The notes beneath the pieces are model-generated. The model saw only the letters and a program-made list of their open reading frames with translations. It was not told the origin of the DNA and did not search any database. From Branchiibius sp. NY16-3462-2 (lineage in GTDB: Bacteria; Actinomycetota; Actinomycetes; Actinomycetales; Dermatophilaceae): DNA of 64,000 nucleotides. The number at the start of each line of letters is the position of its first letter. Position 1 is the stretch's first letter. Of this stretch, positions 37,334 to 46,354 are shown piece by piece. Position numbers and translations under genes: made by a program. The stretch spans positions 67,558 through 131,557 of the forward strand of contig NZ_LVCF01000007.1 in the NCBI RefSeq assembly GCF_001594145.1, written 5' to 3'.

Positions 37334-38986
37334 TTACTCGCGCGCCGCCCGGGCGAGGTTCTCGCGCACCGTGCGATGGGTGTCCAGGACCTCCTGGACC
37401 GGGTCCAGGACCTGCTTCTGCGCGACCTGTTCGATCGCACCCCGCAGGCGACGGTCAACGGCCGCGGCACGCCGCCGGGCGCCGATACCGGCCAACCAAC
37501 GCGACAGCATGGCGGTCACCACTCCGGCCAGCGCACCGCCGCCGACCAACCAGAACGGGGCCGGCACACCCAACCATCGCGGTACGCCGATGCTCAGGTT
37601 CAGCATGCCCAGCACCCCCGCGGCCACGAGCCAGAGCACTCCCACGACGAGCGCCGCGAAGGCGACCCACTGGATCGCCGACACGACACCCCACCATTTC
37701 GGACGACGGGCACTGATGTCGGTTGCCAGCACGGCCTGGTCCAACGCATCCCGCAGGTCGGCCGACCGCGGATCCGCCACGTCGGCAATCCGATTCGCCC
37801 ACACGGCGGGCAGACCCGCGCTCGCTTCGTCGACCAGATGATGCGCAGCCAGGTCCACCTCGGCTCTCGCGGCCGCGGTCGGCTCGGGCAGCGACGTACG
37901 ACCCAGCAGCCGCTTGGCCTCGCTACGGCCGATCCGTTCGGACACCACGTCCTGCAGGTGCAGCCGGTCCAGCGGCGAGCGCCGCAACCGCGCGGCCCAC
38001 CGGGTTAGCGGCCAACCACCGGATTTGCTGGCTTCGCGGCGGTAGTCGCGGCGTACCGCATCCACCACCGCAGGCACTCCGGCGGCTTTGGACAGGGCGC
38101 CCACCAACTCCGAGGAGCCCGCGGACAACTCCGGCTCCCGCGACCCGACCAGGGGCTGCAGCCGCGTCGCCGCGCTCGCAAGGTCACCGACCAACCGACG
38201 TTCGGCGGCGTTGTGCTCCTGGACCACCGCACCGATCCGTGCCGCGAGGTCATCGACCCCCCGGCCCTCGACGGCCGAGGTCTGCACGACCTCCACGGAC
38301 TCGATGCCGTCCGAGGCCAGCAACCGGCTCAGATCCTCGGCACACGCCGCGGCGCTGTCGGCATCCAGTCGATCGACCTGGTTCAGGACGGCCAGCGTGT
38401 GCGCCCGGCGGGCGGCCAGGGTGCGCACATACTCGTCGTGCAGCAGCGCATCGGCGTACTTCTGGGGATCGGTGACCCAGACGAAGACGTCCGCGCGCTC
38501 CAGCACCCGGTCGGCCTCACGGCGATGGGCCGGCACCCGGGAGTCGAAGTCCGGCAGGTCCAGCAGCACCAGCCCGTCCAGCAGGTCCGCGTACCGGTCA
38601 TCGGCCGGGACTTGGTGACGCGTGGCCACCCCCAACCAGTCCAGCAGCGGCCCGGCGGCATCGTCTCCCCACACCGCCGCACTGGGCCGCGAGGTCGTCG
38701 GACGGCGGGCACCGATACGCGAAACCGGCTCTGCAGCAAGGGCATTGAACAACGACGACTTCCCGCTGCCGGTTGCTCCTGCGAGCGCGACGACGGTGCG
38801 CGAGCCACCGATGGCGGTCCGTTGACCCACCTTCTCCAAAACCTTGCGCGCGGTGTCGAGGTCAGCATCGGGCAGGATCCCGGCACTGGCACTGACCGCC
38901 TTGCGCAGCGCGTCCCCCCGGCCCCGCACCTCGCCGTCATCGATCGCGGCGACACCGGACCGGTCCAGTTCTTCAGTCCTACTCAT
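37334..38986 (-). CDS. Dynamin-like / YfjP-type GTPase with membrane segments (second of pair)
   Basis: A 550-residue GTPase. G1 is GATGSGKSS at 70-78, G2 is probably in the RPTTSRPS stretch near 95-102, G3 is DLPDFD at 143-148, and G4 is NQVD at 202-205. A helical middle domain follows, then two hydrophobic segments at about 420-450 and 460-490 and a basic amphipathic C-terminal helix. The layout suits a bacterial dynamin-like protein that tubulates or fuses membrane. Its ATG overlaps the stop of the first GTPase as ATGA. Confidence 0.82.
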   Translation of the reverse strand: MSRTEELDRSGVAAIDDGEVRGRGDALRKAVSASAGILPDADLDTARKVLEKVGQRTAIGGSRTVVALAGATGSGKSSLFNALAAEPVSRIGARRPTTSRPSAAVWGDDAAGPLLDWLGVATRHQVPADDRYADLLDGLVLLDLPDFDSRVPAHRREADRVLERADVFVWVTDPQKYADALLHDEYVRTLAARRAHTLAVLNQVDRLDADSAAACAEDLSRLLASDGIESVEVVQTSAVEGRGVDDLAARIGAVVQEHNAAERRLVGDLASAATRLQPLVGSREPELSAGSSELVGALSKAAGVPAVVDAVRRDYRREASKSGGWPLTRWAARLRRSPLDRLHLQDVVSERIGRSEAKRLLGRTSLPEPTAAARAEVDLAAHHLVDEASAGLPAVWANRIADVADPRSADLRDALDQAVLATDISARRPKWWGVVSAIQWVAFAALVVGVLWLVAAGVLGMLNLSIGVPRWLGVPAPFWLVGGGALAGVVTAMLSRWLAGIGARRRAAAVDRRLRGAIEQVAQKQVLDPVQEVLDTHRTVRENLARAARE

Positions 38987-40686
38987 CGGCTTGCGTGCAC
39001 CGCCTTGGTCGCTGCGGTGAGGTCGTGACGCACGGTGGCGATGTCCTCGTCCTGGACGACGGCTTCCAGCCGGGCCGCCTCGCTGTCGTAGAGCGCCTCG
39101 ACCCGCTCCAGCAGATCCTTACGGGCCATCTCGGACAGGTTGCGCACCGCCTGGTCGCCGAAGACCGCCTCCAGCAGCCGTTGGGCCACGACCGCCGACC
39201 CACCGGCGATACCCACTTCGGCACCGGTCAGCCCGGCCGTGGCGGAGAAGGTCACCAGCATCAACAGGACCGCGATGCCGTTGACACCGAAGGCCAGGAA
39301 CCGGGCCGTCATGCGCTTGTTACCGGCCTGCGACCGCACCAGGTCCAGCAGGCCGTTCTGCCAGTCGCGCACCAGACGCTGGGCCGCTGCCGTGAACTGC
39401 TCGGAGGGGTGGGCCAGGGCGGGGTTGGCGTCAGCCAGGGGCGCGCCACCCGGAATCAGGCGCCACGCACGCACGGCCGTGGCCGGCGCCGAGGTGCCCC
39501 CGGAAAGAATGAGAGCGGCGACGCCGTCCTGCAACGCCTCGCCCAACTGCTCGGTGGCCGCGGGTGCAGACTGCCCTTTCAGGAATCCACCCACCCGGTC
39601 GCGCATCCGGCTGACGCCGGCATCGAGTTGCCGTAGGAGCTCACCCGTTCCGACGAACTCCTGCCAGCGCGCGAGCACCTCGCCGCGCAGCAGCGTCCCG
39701 TCCCGCATCCCGTCCCCGACGTGGGTCAATGCGTCGTCGTACGCCGAGTCCACGGCCCCGCGCAAACTCACCGTTGCCGCCTCCTGGGCGCCGAGCGCCG
39801 CATCCAACTGGTCGACCCGGCCGGCGAGCGAATCCAGTGCACCATCAAGGGTTCGCCGGATCACCACGTTGCGCGCGAAGGCATCGGCGGCCAGTGACTG
39901 CAACCAGCTCTGGATCCGGGAGATCTCCGAGGCGGGCAGCAATCCGTCGACCAGCGGTACTTCACCGACGGCGAAGATCGGTGATTGGCCCAGACCGTTA
40001 TCGCGCAGCATCCCGGCCAGGTCGGCCCGCACCTCGGCCATCGCTCCACTGGGAACCCGGTTGAGCACCACGGCAACCGAGGTGCCGCGCGCAACGGCCT
40101 GATGCAGCAGCTGCCAGGGCACAGCATCCGCATAACGGGCAGCGGTGGTCACGAAGATCCACAGATCAGCGGCACCGAGCAACTGCCGGGCCAGGTCGCG
40201 GTTGGCTTCCACCACGGAGTCGATATCGGGCGCGTCCAGGATGGCCAGCCCCTGCGGCAGCGAGTCGTCCGACACCAGGCGCACCGTGCGCGGGTCCGCC
40301 GACTCACCCGATCCGCCGGTCGTGCGCGCCAGGCCGGGCAGCACCCGGGTCCCGGAGAACCAGTCGATGTCACCGGGGTGATGGATCAGCGTCGAGGCCC
40401 GGGTCGTGGGGCGCAGTACGCCGGCCGCGGTGACCTGGTGGCCGAGGATCGAGTTGACCAGGGTCGACTTGCCAGCGCCCGTCGAGCCGCCGACGACGGC
40501 CAGCAACGGAGCGTCCAGGGAGCTGGCCCGAGGGATCAGGTAGTCGTCGAGTTGCGCGGTCAGTTCCTCGCACTGCCGACGCGCCTCCTGGACGCCGTCG
40601 ATCTGCAACGGCAACCGGACCTCGGCGATAGCACGACGCAGGCCGACCAATGACTCCAGCAATGTGGAGGCGGGCGCGTCGTTCAC
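38983..40686 (-). CDS. Dynamin-like GTPase with membrane segments (first of pair)
   Basis: A 567-residue GTPase from the GTG at 40686. G1 is GGSTGAGKST at 66-75, G2 is probably RPTTRAST, G3 is LDAPDID, and G4 is NRVP-like (VVLNRVPSG) rather than a clean NKxD. Helical regions follow, with a hydrophobic hairpin at about 470-510 (FLAFGVNGIAVLLML, then GLTGAEVGIAGGSAVVAQ). It is coupled to the second GTPase by a four-base overlap. Paired membrane-remodelling dynamins are known in Streptomyces (DynA/DynB) and mycobacteria (IniA/IniC). An ATG at 40746 is an alternative start. Confidence 0.82.
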   Translation of the reverse strand: MNDAPASTLLESLVGLRRAIAEVRLPLQIDGVQEARRQCEELTAQLDDYLIPRASSLDAPLLAVVGGSTGAGKSTLVNSILGHQVTAAGVLRPTTRASTLIHHPGDIDWFSGTRVLPGLARTTGGSGESADPRTVRLVSDDSLPQGLAILDAPDIDSVVEANRDLARQLLGAADLWIFVTTAARYADAVPWQLLHQAVARGTSVAVVLNRVPSGAMAEVRADLAGMLRDNGLGQSPIFAVGEVPLVDGLLPASEISRIQSWLQSLAADAFARNVVIRRTLDGALDSLAGRVDQLDAALGAQEAATVSLRGAVDSAYDDALTHVGDGMRDGTLLRGEVLARWQEFVGTGELLRQLDAGVSRMRDRVGGFLKGQSAPAATEQLGEALQDGVAALILSGGTSAPATAVRAWRLIPGGAPLADANPALAHPSEQFTAAAQRLVRDWQNGLLDLVRSQAGNKRMTARFLAFGVNGIAVLLMLVTFSATAGLTGAEVGIAGGSAVVAQRLLEAVFGDQAVRNLSEMARKDLLERVEALYDSEAARLEAVVQDEDIATVRHDLTAATKAVHASR

Positions 40687-40759
40687 GGCCCAAGCATCCC
40701 CCGTCGCGGGCCCTCGGACCAACTCAACACGAGTTGGCGGGTTCATTGGACGCCCGCAG

Positions 40760-40778
40760 TCAGGTACGGCTAACCTCA
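40760..40778 (+). promoter_or_regulatory. IdeR/DtxR-type iron box 1
   Basis: tcaggtacggctaacctca matches the IdeR/DtxR consensus TTAGGTTAGGCTAACCTAA at 15 of 19 positions by my count. It is 49 bp before the efeU start. Iron-loaded IdeR/DtxR would repress the operon here. Confidence 0.7.
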
Positions 40779-40779
40779 G

Positions 40780-40798
40780 ATCGGTTAGGCAACCCTCA
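40780..40798 (+). promoter_or_regulatory. IdeR/DtxR-type iron box 2
   Basis: atcggttaggcaaccctca matches the same consensus at about 13-14 of 19 positions, with an intact GGTTAGGC half. It is one base from box 1, so the two could bind dimers side by side. Confidence 0.55.
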
Positions 40799-40826
40799 TA
40801 ACAAGAACGGTAGGAGTCAGGTCGAC

Positions 40827-42365
40827 GTGTTGGCAACGTTCATCATCGGGCTCCGTGAGGGGCTCGAGGCGGCGCTCATCGTCAGCATCGTGGCCACGTT
40901 CCTCAAGCGCAACGGCCAGCCGTTGCGGCCGATGTGGATCGGCGTTGCGGCAGCCGTCACCCTGAGCATTGTGGTCGGTGTTGTCCTGAGCGTGATCGAG
41001 GGCAGCCTGCCGCAGGCGGCACAAGAGGGCATGGAATCGATCATCAACGCGATCGCGGTGGTGCTGGTCACCACGATGATCCTGTGGATGGCCAAACATG
41101 CCCGCGGCATGAAGCGCGAGTTGGAGACCGCCGCCAGCGACGCCCTGGCCTCCGGCACGTCGCGCGCGTTGGTGCTCATGGCCTTCCTCGCGGTCCTGAA
41201 AGAGGGCTTCGAGACCTCCGTCTTCCTGCTGGCCACCTTTTCCGCGGCCAGCAACACCTGGTTCGCCGCGGCCGGCGCCGTGCTCGGAATCGCCGCGGCC
41301 GTCGTGCTCGGCTACGGGCTCTACACCGGCGGCGTGAAGCTGAACCTCGCGAAGTTCTTCAAATACACCAGCGTCTTCCTGGTCCTGGTCGCTGCCGGGC
41401 TGCTGGTCTCCGCGCTGCGTACGGCTCACGAGGCCGGGTGGCTGAACGCGGCGCAGCAGCGCACGGTGGACCTCGGCTGGCTGGCGCCGACCGGGTCGGT
41501 GCGGGGCGCCGTACTCACCGGGGTGCTGGGGATCCCGGCCGACCCCCGCATCATCGAGGTGCTTGCCTGGGTGGCGTACGTCGTACCCATGCTGCTCATC
41601 ATCTTCTGGCCGCAGTCCCGTCGCCCTGGCGCCGCAGCTAGCCGCCGGATCAAGGTGGCGGTCGCCGCCGCGTGCGCGCTGGTCGCCGTCGCGCTGATGA
41701 TCGGGGTGCGTACGCCGACCGTCAGCCTGCCCGCATCGGCGCCCATCGTGGGGTCTGACGGGCAGACGATCGGCAGCGCGGCACTGACCGGACACACCCT
41801 TCACACCCAGATCGACGCCACGACGAGCACCCTGGCTCTCACCCCGGCCGGCCAGCGCACCCACCAGGGCATCCCGGCCACCCTCCTGACCGGCGGCAGC
41901 GACGAGCAGGTCAGCACGCGCACGGTCAGCCTCAGCGAGTTGGCGCAACTGAACGGTGGGCGACTGCCCGTGGGTGTCGTGGCCGAACGCAACCCGGGAC
42001 CGTTCACGGTGCGGGAGAGCCGCACCGGATCGGTGACGGTCTACTCCGCGCAGGACCACTTGCTGGACGCGGCCAACAACCGGCAGATCGTCGCAACCGT
42101 GAGCGGCGGCGGGTTGAGCACCGCCCGCACGATCAGCCTGCCGGGCGACACCTGGTCGGTGTCTCCGACGTACGTAGCGACCGCCACCAGTGCACTCAAC
42201 GACTTCGCGTCGGCGCAGGCCGAGCGCCGGTTCTGGCGCTGGGTCGTCCCCGGCGTGCTCCTGCTGAGCGCCGCGGCATTGCTGGCGGCCGCGTGGCGGT
42301 CCCGGCGGACCGACGCGATTCTTCCCTCCCAATCCCCCGTGGGCGTGCCGGTCGGCACACCGTGA
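40827..42365 (+). CDS. efeU: EfeU ferrous-iron permease (FTR1 family), extended form
   Basis: Iron-transport membrane subunit of EfeUOB. From the GTG at 40827 there are 512 residues. The two FTR1 REGxE motifs are REGLE at 10-14 and KEGFE at 125-129, within a seven-helix bundle ending near residue 275. A further helix (about 280-300), an outside domain of about 180 residues and a final helix near 475-495 follow. E. coli EfeU lacks this extension (about 276 residues). AGGAG lies ten bases upstream. It is followed by efeO and efeB under two IdeR-like boxes. Confidence 0.94.
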   Translation: MLATFIIGLREGLEAALIVSIVATFLKRNGQPLRPMWIGVAAAVTLSIVVGVVLSVIEGSLPQAAQEGMESIINAIAVVLVTTMILWMAKHARGMKRELETAASDALASGTSRALVLMAFLAVLKEGFETSVFLLATFSAASNTWFAAAGAVLGIAAAVVLGYGLYTGGVKLNLAKFFKYTSVFLVLVAAGLLVSALRTAHEAGWLNAAQQRTVDLGWLAPTGSVRGAVLTGVLGIPADPRIIEVLAWVAYVVPMLLIIFWPQSRRPGAAASRRIKVAVAAACALVAVALMIGVRTPTVSLPASAPIVGSDGQTIGSAALTGHTLHTQIDATTSTLALTPAGQRTHQGIPATLLTGGSDEQVSTRTVSLSELAQLNGGRLPVGVVAERNPGPFTVRESRTGSVTVYSAQDHLLDAANNRQIVATVSGGGLSTARTISLPGDTWSVSPTYVATATSALNDFASAQAERRFWRWVVPGVLLLSAAALLAAAWRSRRTDAILPSQSPVGVPVGTP

Positions 42366-42412
42366 CGAACAACCGACAGCACCGTCCGCTGTCATCACCA
42401 AGGAGTAGACGC

Positions 42413-43663
42413 ATGTCCTCGTTCCCCCGTTCAGCGACCGTTGCTGTGGCCGGTGCCGCGCTGTGCACCGCTCTGGCCGCGTGCGGCTCCGGCACCTCGG
42501 CCGGCGCTGGGTCCAGCGCTGCCGGTTCCACGGCAACCTCGGGCGCCGCGACCGGAGCCCCGGTGAAGAACGGCGCGGCGCAGGTCGCGATCACGTTGAA
42601 GGACAACGACTGCTCGGTCGATCACACGACCGCGGCCGCCGGCCCGGTCACCTTCACCGTCAAGAACGAGAGCGCGCCCGGGATCAGCGAGGTCGAGCTC
42701 CTCAGCCAGGAGCGGATCCTCGGGGAGAAGGAGAACCTGGCACCCGGACTGGCCGCGACCAACTTCACGTTGACCCTCACCGGCGGGCAGTACCAGATCT
42801 ACTGCCCGGGTGCCACGACGGAGAACCGCACGTTCACGGTCACCGGAACCGCCGCCAGCACGGGCGCGAGCACGACCCAGCAGCTGCTGGCCGATGGCGC
42901 CAAGGGCTACGGAACCTACGTCGCCAACACCCTCGCCGACATGGTCGTGGCCGTCGGCAACCTCAAGACCGCCGTCGACTCCGGTGACGTGGCGAAGGCC
43001 AAGGAGGCCTACGCCAAGGCCCGGCCCTTCTACGAAAAGATCGAGTCCGACGTCGAGGGCTTCGTGCTGCCGGGCAAGGACGCGACGGACAACAAGTTCA
43101 ACCTGGACTACCTGATCGACATGCGCGCATCGAACCTTGACCCGGCCGTCGGGTGGTCCGGCTTCCACGCCATCGAGCGCGATCTGTGGCAGAACGGCAA
43201 GATCACCGACCAGACCAAGACGTACGCCGCGGACCTGCAGAAGAACGTCGGCACCCTCGCGGGTCTGGCCAAGTCGCTGACCTACAAGCCGGAGGATCTG
43301 GCCAACGGCGCCGCGAGCCTCTTGGAAGAGGTACAGAGCAACAAGATCAAGGGTGAGGAGGAGTCCTACAGCCACCTCGACCTGGTCGATTTCGCCGCGA
43401 ACGTGGAGGGTGCGCAGCAGGCGTTCGCCTACCTCAAGCCGGGTCTGGACAAGATCGACCCGACGCTTTCCGCGCAAGTGGCCACCCAGTTCAAGAACGT
43501 CGAAACGGCCCTGGAGAAGTACCGCGACGACAGCGCCCTCGGCGGCTACAAGGCGTGGACACCGGAGTTGCGCGCGACCGATGCCGCCGCGTTGAGCAAG
43601 GCCGTCCAAGCCCTGCAGGACCCGCTGTCCCGCATCGCCGAGAAGGTCGCCACCGCGCAGTAA
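42413..43663 (+). CDS. efeO: EfeO iron-binding lipoprotein
   Basis: Extracellular component of the Efe iron uptake system, 416 residues. The signal peptide ends in a lipobox (TALAAC, Cys24), anchoring it outside the membrane. Residues about 50-145 are a cupredoxin-like domain (AAGPVTFTVKNE, QYQIYCPG). From about 155 on is the imelysin-like M75 domain with the metal motif GFHAIERDLW and GEEESYSHLDLVDFAANV. AAGGAG precedes the ATG. It lies 47 bp after efeU. Confidence 0.95.
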   Translation: MSSFPRSATVAVAGAALCTALAACGSGTSAGAGSSAAGSTATSGAATGAPVKNGAAQVAITLKDNDCSVDHTTAAAGPVTFTVKNESAPGISEVELLSQERILGEKENLAPGLAATNFTLTLTGGQYQIYCPGATTENRTFTVTGTAASTGASTTQQLLADGAKGYGTYVANTLADMVVAVGNLKTAVDSGDVAKAKEAYAKARPFYEKIESDVEGFVLPGKDATDNKFNLDYLIDMRASNLDPAVGWSGFHAIERDLWQNGKITDQTKTYAADLQKNVGTLAGLAKSLTYKPEDLANGAASLLEEVQSNKIKGEEESYSHLDLVDFAANVEGAQQAFAYLKPGLDKIDPTLSAQVATQFKNVETALEKYRDDSALGGYKAWTPELRATDAAALSKAVQALQDPLSRIAEKVATAQ

Positions 43664-43704
43664 TGGTGGCCGGAGCACTACTTGCGTAGTGGGAAAATGG
43701 AACT

Positions 43705-45009
43705 ATGAGCAGCAACACCCCTGACCCGCAGAACACCTCGGGTGAGGACCGCGGCCTGTCGCGCCGCCGGTTGGTGCAGGGCGCCGCCGGTGGTGCGGCG
43801 GTCGGCGCGCTGGCGGCCGGCGGCAGCGCGTGGGCCATGACCGGGCGCCCCAGCACGGCCGCGGAGTCCGATAAGGAAGTCGACCGTGACATGGTCGACC
43901 TGTCGCAGTCTCATCCGTTCTACGGATCCGGGGTCCAGGCCGGAATCTTCACTCCCCCGCAGCGGCATGCGCTCTTCATGACGTTCACGATGGTCGCGGG
44001 GACCACGGCCACTGACCTGCAGACGCTGCTCGCCCGCTGGTCGGCGGCGATCGCGCAACTGACCCAGGGCAAGTCGATCGGTGCTGTCGAACCCACCCGG
44101 GCGGGAGCGGTGGCACCGGACACCGGTGAGGCGTTGAACCTCGACCCCGCCAGCCTGACCGTCACGATCGGGCTCGGGCCCTCACTGTTCGACGACCGTT
44201 TCGGTCTGAAGGACAAGCGGCCGGCGTTGCTCACCGATCTGCCGGACCTGCCCTCGGACTCCCTGCAGCCAGCGCTCACCGGTGGCGATCTATCCCTGCA
44301 GGCCTGCGCTGACGACCCACAGGTCGCCTACCACGCGATCCGCAACCTGGCACGGATGGTGCGGGGTACCGCCGAAACCCATTGGAGCGTGATGGGATTC
44401 GGCCGCGCCTCCGCTGGGGCCAGTCAGTACACCCCCCGCAACCTGATGGGGTTCAAGGACGGCACCCGCAACATCACGCAGGACGCCGACCGCACGAAAT
44501 TCGTCACCATCGCAGGCGCCGATCAGAAATGGCTCGACGGCGGCACCTATCAGGTCGTGCGCAAGATCGAGATGGACATCGAGATCTGGGATGCCGACCC
44601 GGTCAGCGACCAGCAGCACGTCTTCGGACGCACCAAGGACGAGGGCGCACCGCTGTCGGGTTCCAAGGAGTTCGACACTCCTGACTTCCACAAGGCCGGC
44701 GACGTCGGTGGACTCGCCATCCCCGCGACGTCGCATGTCGCCCTGTCCGCACCGGAGAACAACGGCGGCACCAAGATCCTGCGCCGCGGTTACAACTACA
44801 CCGACGGCATCAACCAGTTCGGCCAGTTGGATGCCGGCCTGCTGTTCATCGCCTACATGAACGACCCGGCGCACTTCATCACCTTGCAGAAGAAGCTGGG
44901 CTCCTCCGATCGGCTGAACGAGTACATCTCGCACATCGGCTCCGGCCTGTTCGCGGTGCCACCCGCACCGGCCACCGGACACTACGTGGGCGAGACCCTC
45001 TTCTCCTGA
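43705..45009 (+). CDS. efeB: EfeB DyP-type haem peroxidase (Tat-exported)
   Basis: Haem peroxidase of the Efe system, thought to oxidise ferrous iron or act on haem outside the membrane. It has 434 residues. A Tat signal is clear: LSRRRLVQGAAGG with Arg20-Arg22, then a hydrophobic stretch to about residue 45. The DyP signature GFKDGTRN starts at 249 with the catalytic Asp252. C-terminal text ILRRGYNYTDG and GLLFIAYMNDP is family-typical. Third gene of efeUOB. Confidence 0.96.
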   Translation: MSSNTPDPQNTSGEDRGLSRRRLVQGAAGGAAVGALAAGGSAWAMTGRPSTAAESDKEVDRDMVDLSQSHPFYGSGVQAGIFTPPQRHALFMTFTMVAGTTATDLQTLLARWSAAIAQLTQGKSIGAVEPTRAGAVAPDTGEALNLDPASLTVTIGLGPSLFDDRFGLKDKRPALLTDLPDLPSDSLQPALTGGDLSLQACADDPQVAYHAIRNLARMVRGTAETHWSVMGFGRASAGASQYTPRNLMGFKDGTRNITQDADRTKFVTIAGADQKWLDGGTYQVVRKIEMDIEIWDADPVSDQQHVFGRTKDEGAPLSGSKEFDTPDFHKAGDVGGLAIPATSHVALSAPENNGGTKILRRGYNYTDGINQFGQLDAGLLFIAYMNDPAHFITLQKKLGSSDRLNEYISHIGSGLFAVPPAPATGHYVGETLFS

Positions 45010-45036
45010 CCGCGCCTTCTACACTGAACGCGCCCA

Positions 45037-45110
<74 letters not shown>

Positions 45111-45165
45111 CCTTCGGACACAGCGTTGGAGTTGCGACAGCTCATCGCAGATGAAGGAGATCACC

Positions 45166-45501
45166 GTGGAGAAGAGGTCACTGACCGCTCTTGGCCGTGA
45201 GTTGATGGACGACGCCAGGGCTGCCCGCAACGGCCGCAGCGCGCGGACCGTCTACGGAGGCCACGAGCACACGCTGCGCCAGACGCTTCTGGCACTGACG
45301 GCCACGAGCGCACTCGACGAGCATGACAGCCCGGGCGAAGCCACCCTGCTGGTCCTGTCCGGCCGGGTCCGGCTCAGCACAGCCGACACCAGTTGGGATG
45401 GCGCGACCGGCGACCACCTGAACATTCCGCTGTCGCGTCACTCGTTGACCGCGGTGGAGGACTCCGTGGTGTTACTGACCGTGGCCAAGGCGCATTCCTG
45501 A
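45166..45501 (+). CDS. Small cupin-fold protein
   Basis: A 111-residue cupin-like protein. From the GTG at 45166 (AAGGAG six bases upstream) it opens MEKRSLTALG. An ATG at 45151 is in frame, but the Shine-Dalgarno sequence would then lie inside the gene. Barrel text: TLRQTLLALTATSALDEHDSPGEATLLVLSGRVRL, then GDHLNIPLSRHSLTAVEDSVVLLTVA. The usual metal His motif is incomplete, so it may not bind metal. It may sense or bind a small ligand. It follows tRNA-Arg and is convergent with the PhzF gene. Confidence 0.75.
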   Translation: MEKRSLTALGRELMDDARAARNGRSARTVYGGHEHTLRQTLLALTATSALDEHDSPGEATLLVLSGRVRLSTADTSWDGATGDHLNIPLSRHSLTAVEDSVVLLTVAKAHS

Positions 45502-45505
45502 CCGC

Positions 45506-46354
45506 TCACAGCAGCGTGGCGCTGCCTGCCACGGTGATGCCGCCTGCGTCCGGCACGGTGACGGTGAGCAGACTCGGTCGACCGACGTGGCTGCCTTGGT
45601 GGATGGTGATGGCCGACTCTGGCGATGTGTAGCCGATGCTGCGCAGATACGCCCCGACGGACGCCGCTGCGGACCCCGTCGCGGGGTCTTCGGTGATCCG
45701 CCCGACCGGGAAGATGTTTCGTCCCTCGAAGTCGTTGCGTCCTACCTCTCGCAGAACGGTGATCGTGCCGGTCCAGCCCTGCCGGATCATCAACTCGGCC
45801 ACGGGTTTCGGGGCGAACCGGAACTGGTTGAAGATCTCGCGGTCAGCCAGCACCAGCACCGGGTGCCAGTTGCCGGCGAAGGACTCTCGCGGCGGGAACC
45901 GCGGGTCGAGGTCGGCCGGAACCAGCCCCAACAGGTCCAACAACGAGTCCAGCGCCACGGGGTCGAGGTCCCGGATTTCGGGCCGCACACTGGTCATGGC
46001 GACCTGGATGGCGCCGTGGTCGTCCCGCTTCGTGTCGATCGCCACGTCGCCCGCTTGCGTGGCCAACGTCAGACCACCCACCCCGTCGCGTTCGGCCAGG
46101 GCCACCGCGGTCGCCACCGACGCGTGTCCACAGAACGGAACCTCAGCGGCCGGAGACCAGTACCGCACGTTGTAACGACGGCCGGACGGTTCGTCCACCA
46201 CCGCCCCGACGAATGCAGTCTCTGAGTAGCCGACCTCCTGGGCGATACGCAGCATCTGGTCGTCGCTCAAGTCGGCAGCATCGAGTACGACACCTGCCGG
46301 GTTGCCGCCGTCCTCGCCATCGGCGAAGGCGCTCATCCGCAGAACGTTCGTCAC
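45506..46354 (-). CDS. PhzF-family isomerase/epimerase-like protein
   Basis: A 282-residue protein of the PhzF/diaminopimelate-epimerase fold. Family text: MSAFADGEDGGNPAGVVL near the N-terminus, SETAFVG with the catalytic Glu, and EDPATGSAAASVGAYL near the C-terminus. PhzF isomerises a dihydro-anthranilate in phenazine synthesis, but most relatives have unknown substrates. The GTG start overlaps the SDR stop by four bases, so it is third in the regulator-SDR-PhzF operon. No phenazine genes are present. Confidence 0.9.
   Translation of the reverse strand: MTNVLRMSAFADGEDGGNPAGVVLDAADLSDDQMLRIAQEVGYSETAFVGAVVDEPSGRRYNVRYWSPAAEVPFCGHASVATAVALAERDGVGGLTLATQAGDVAIDTKRDDHGAIQVAMTSVRPEIRDLDPVALDSLLDLLGLVPADLDPRFPPRESFAGNWHPVLVLADREIFNQFRFAPKPVAELMIRQGWTGTITVLREVGRNDFEGRNIFPVGRITEDPATGSAAASVGAYLRSIGYTSPESAITIHQGSHVGRPSLLTVTVPDAGGITVAGSATLL

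Noticed and set aside
45506..46354. Phenazine biosynthesis from the PhzF protein
   Set aside because: No other phenazine genes are present; PhzF-fold proteins are widespread with other roles.
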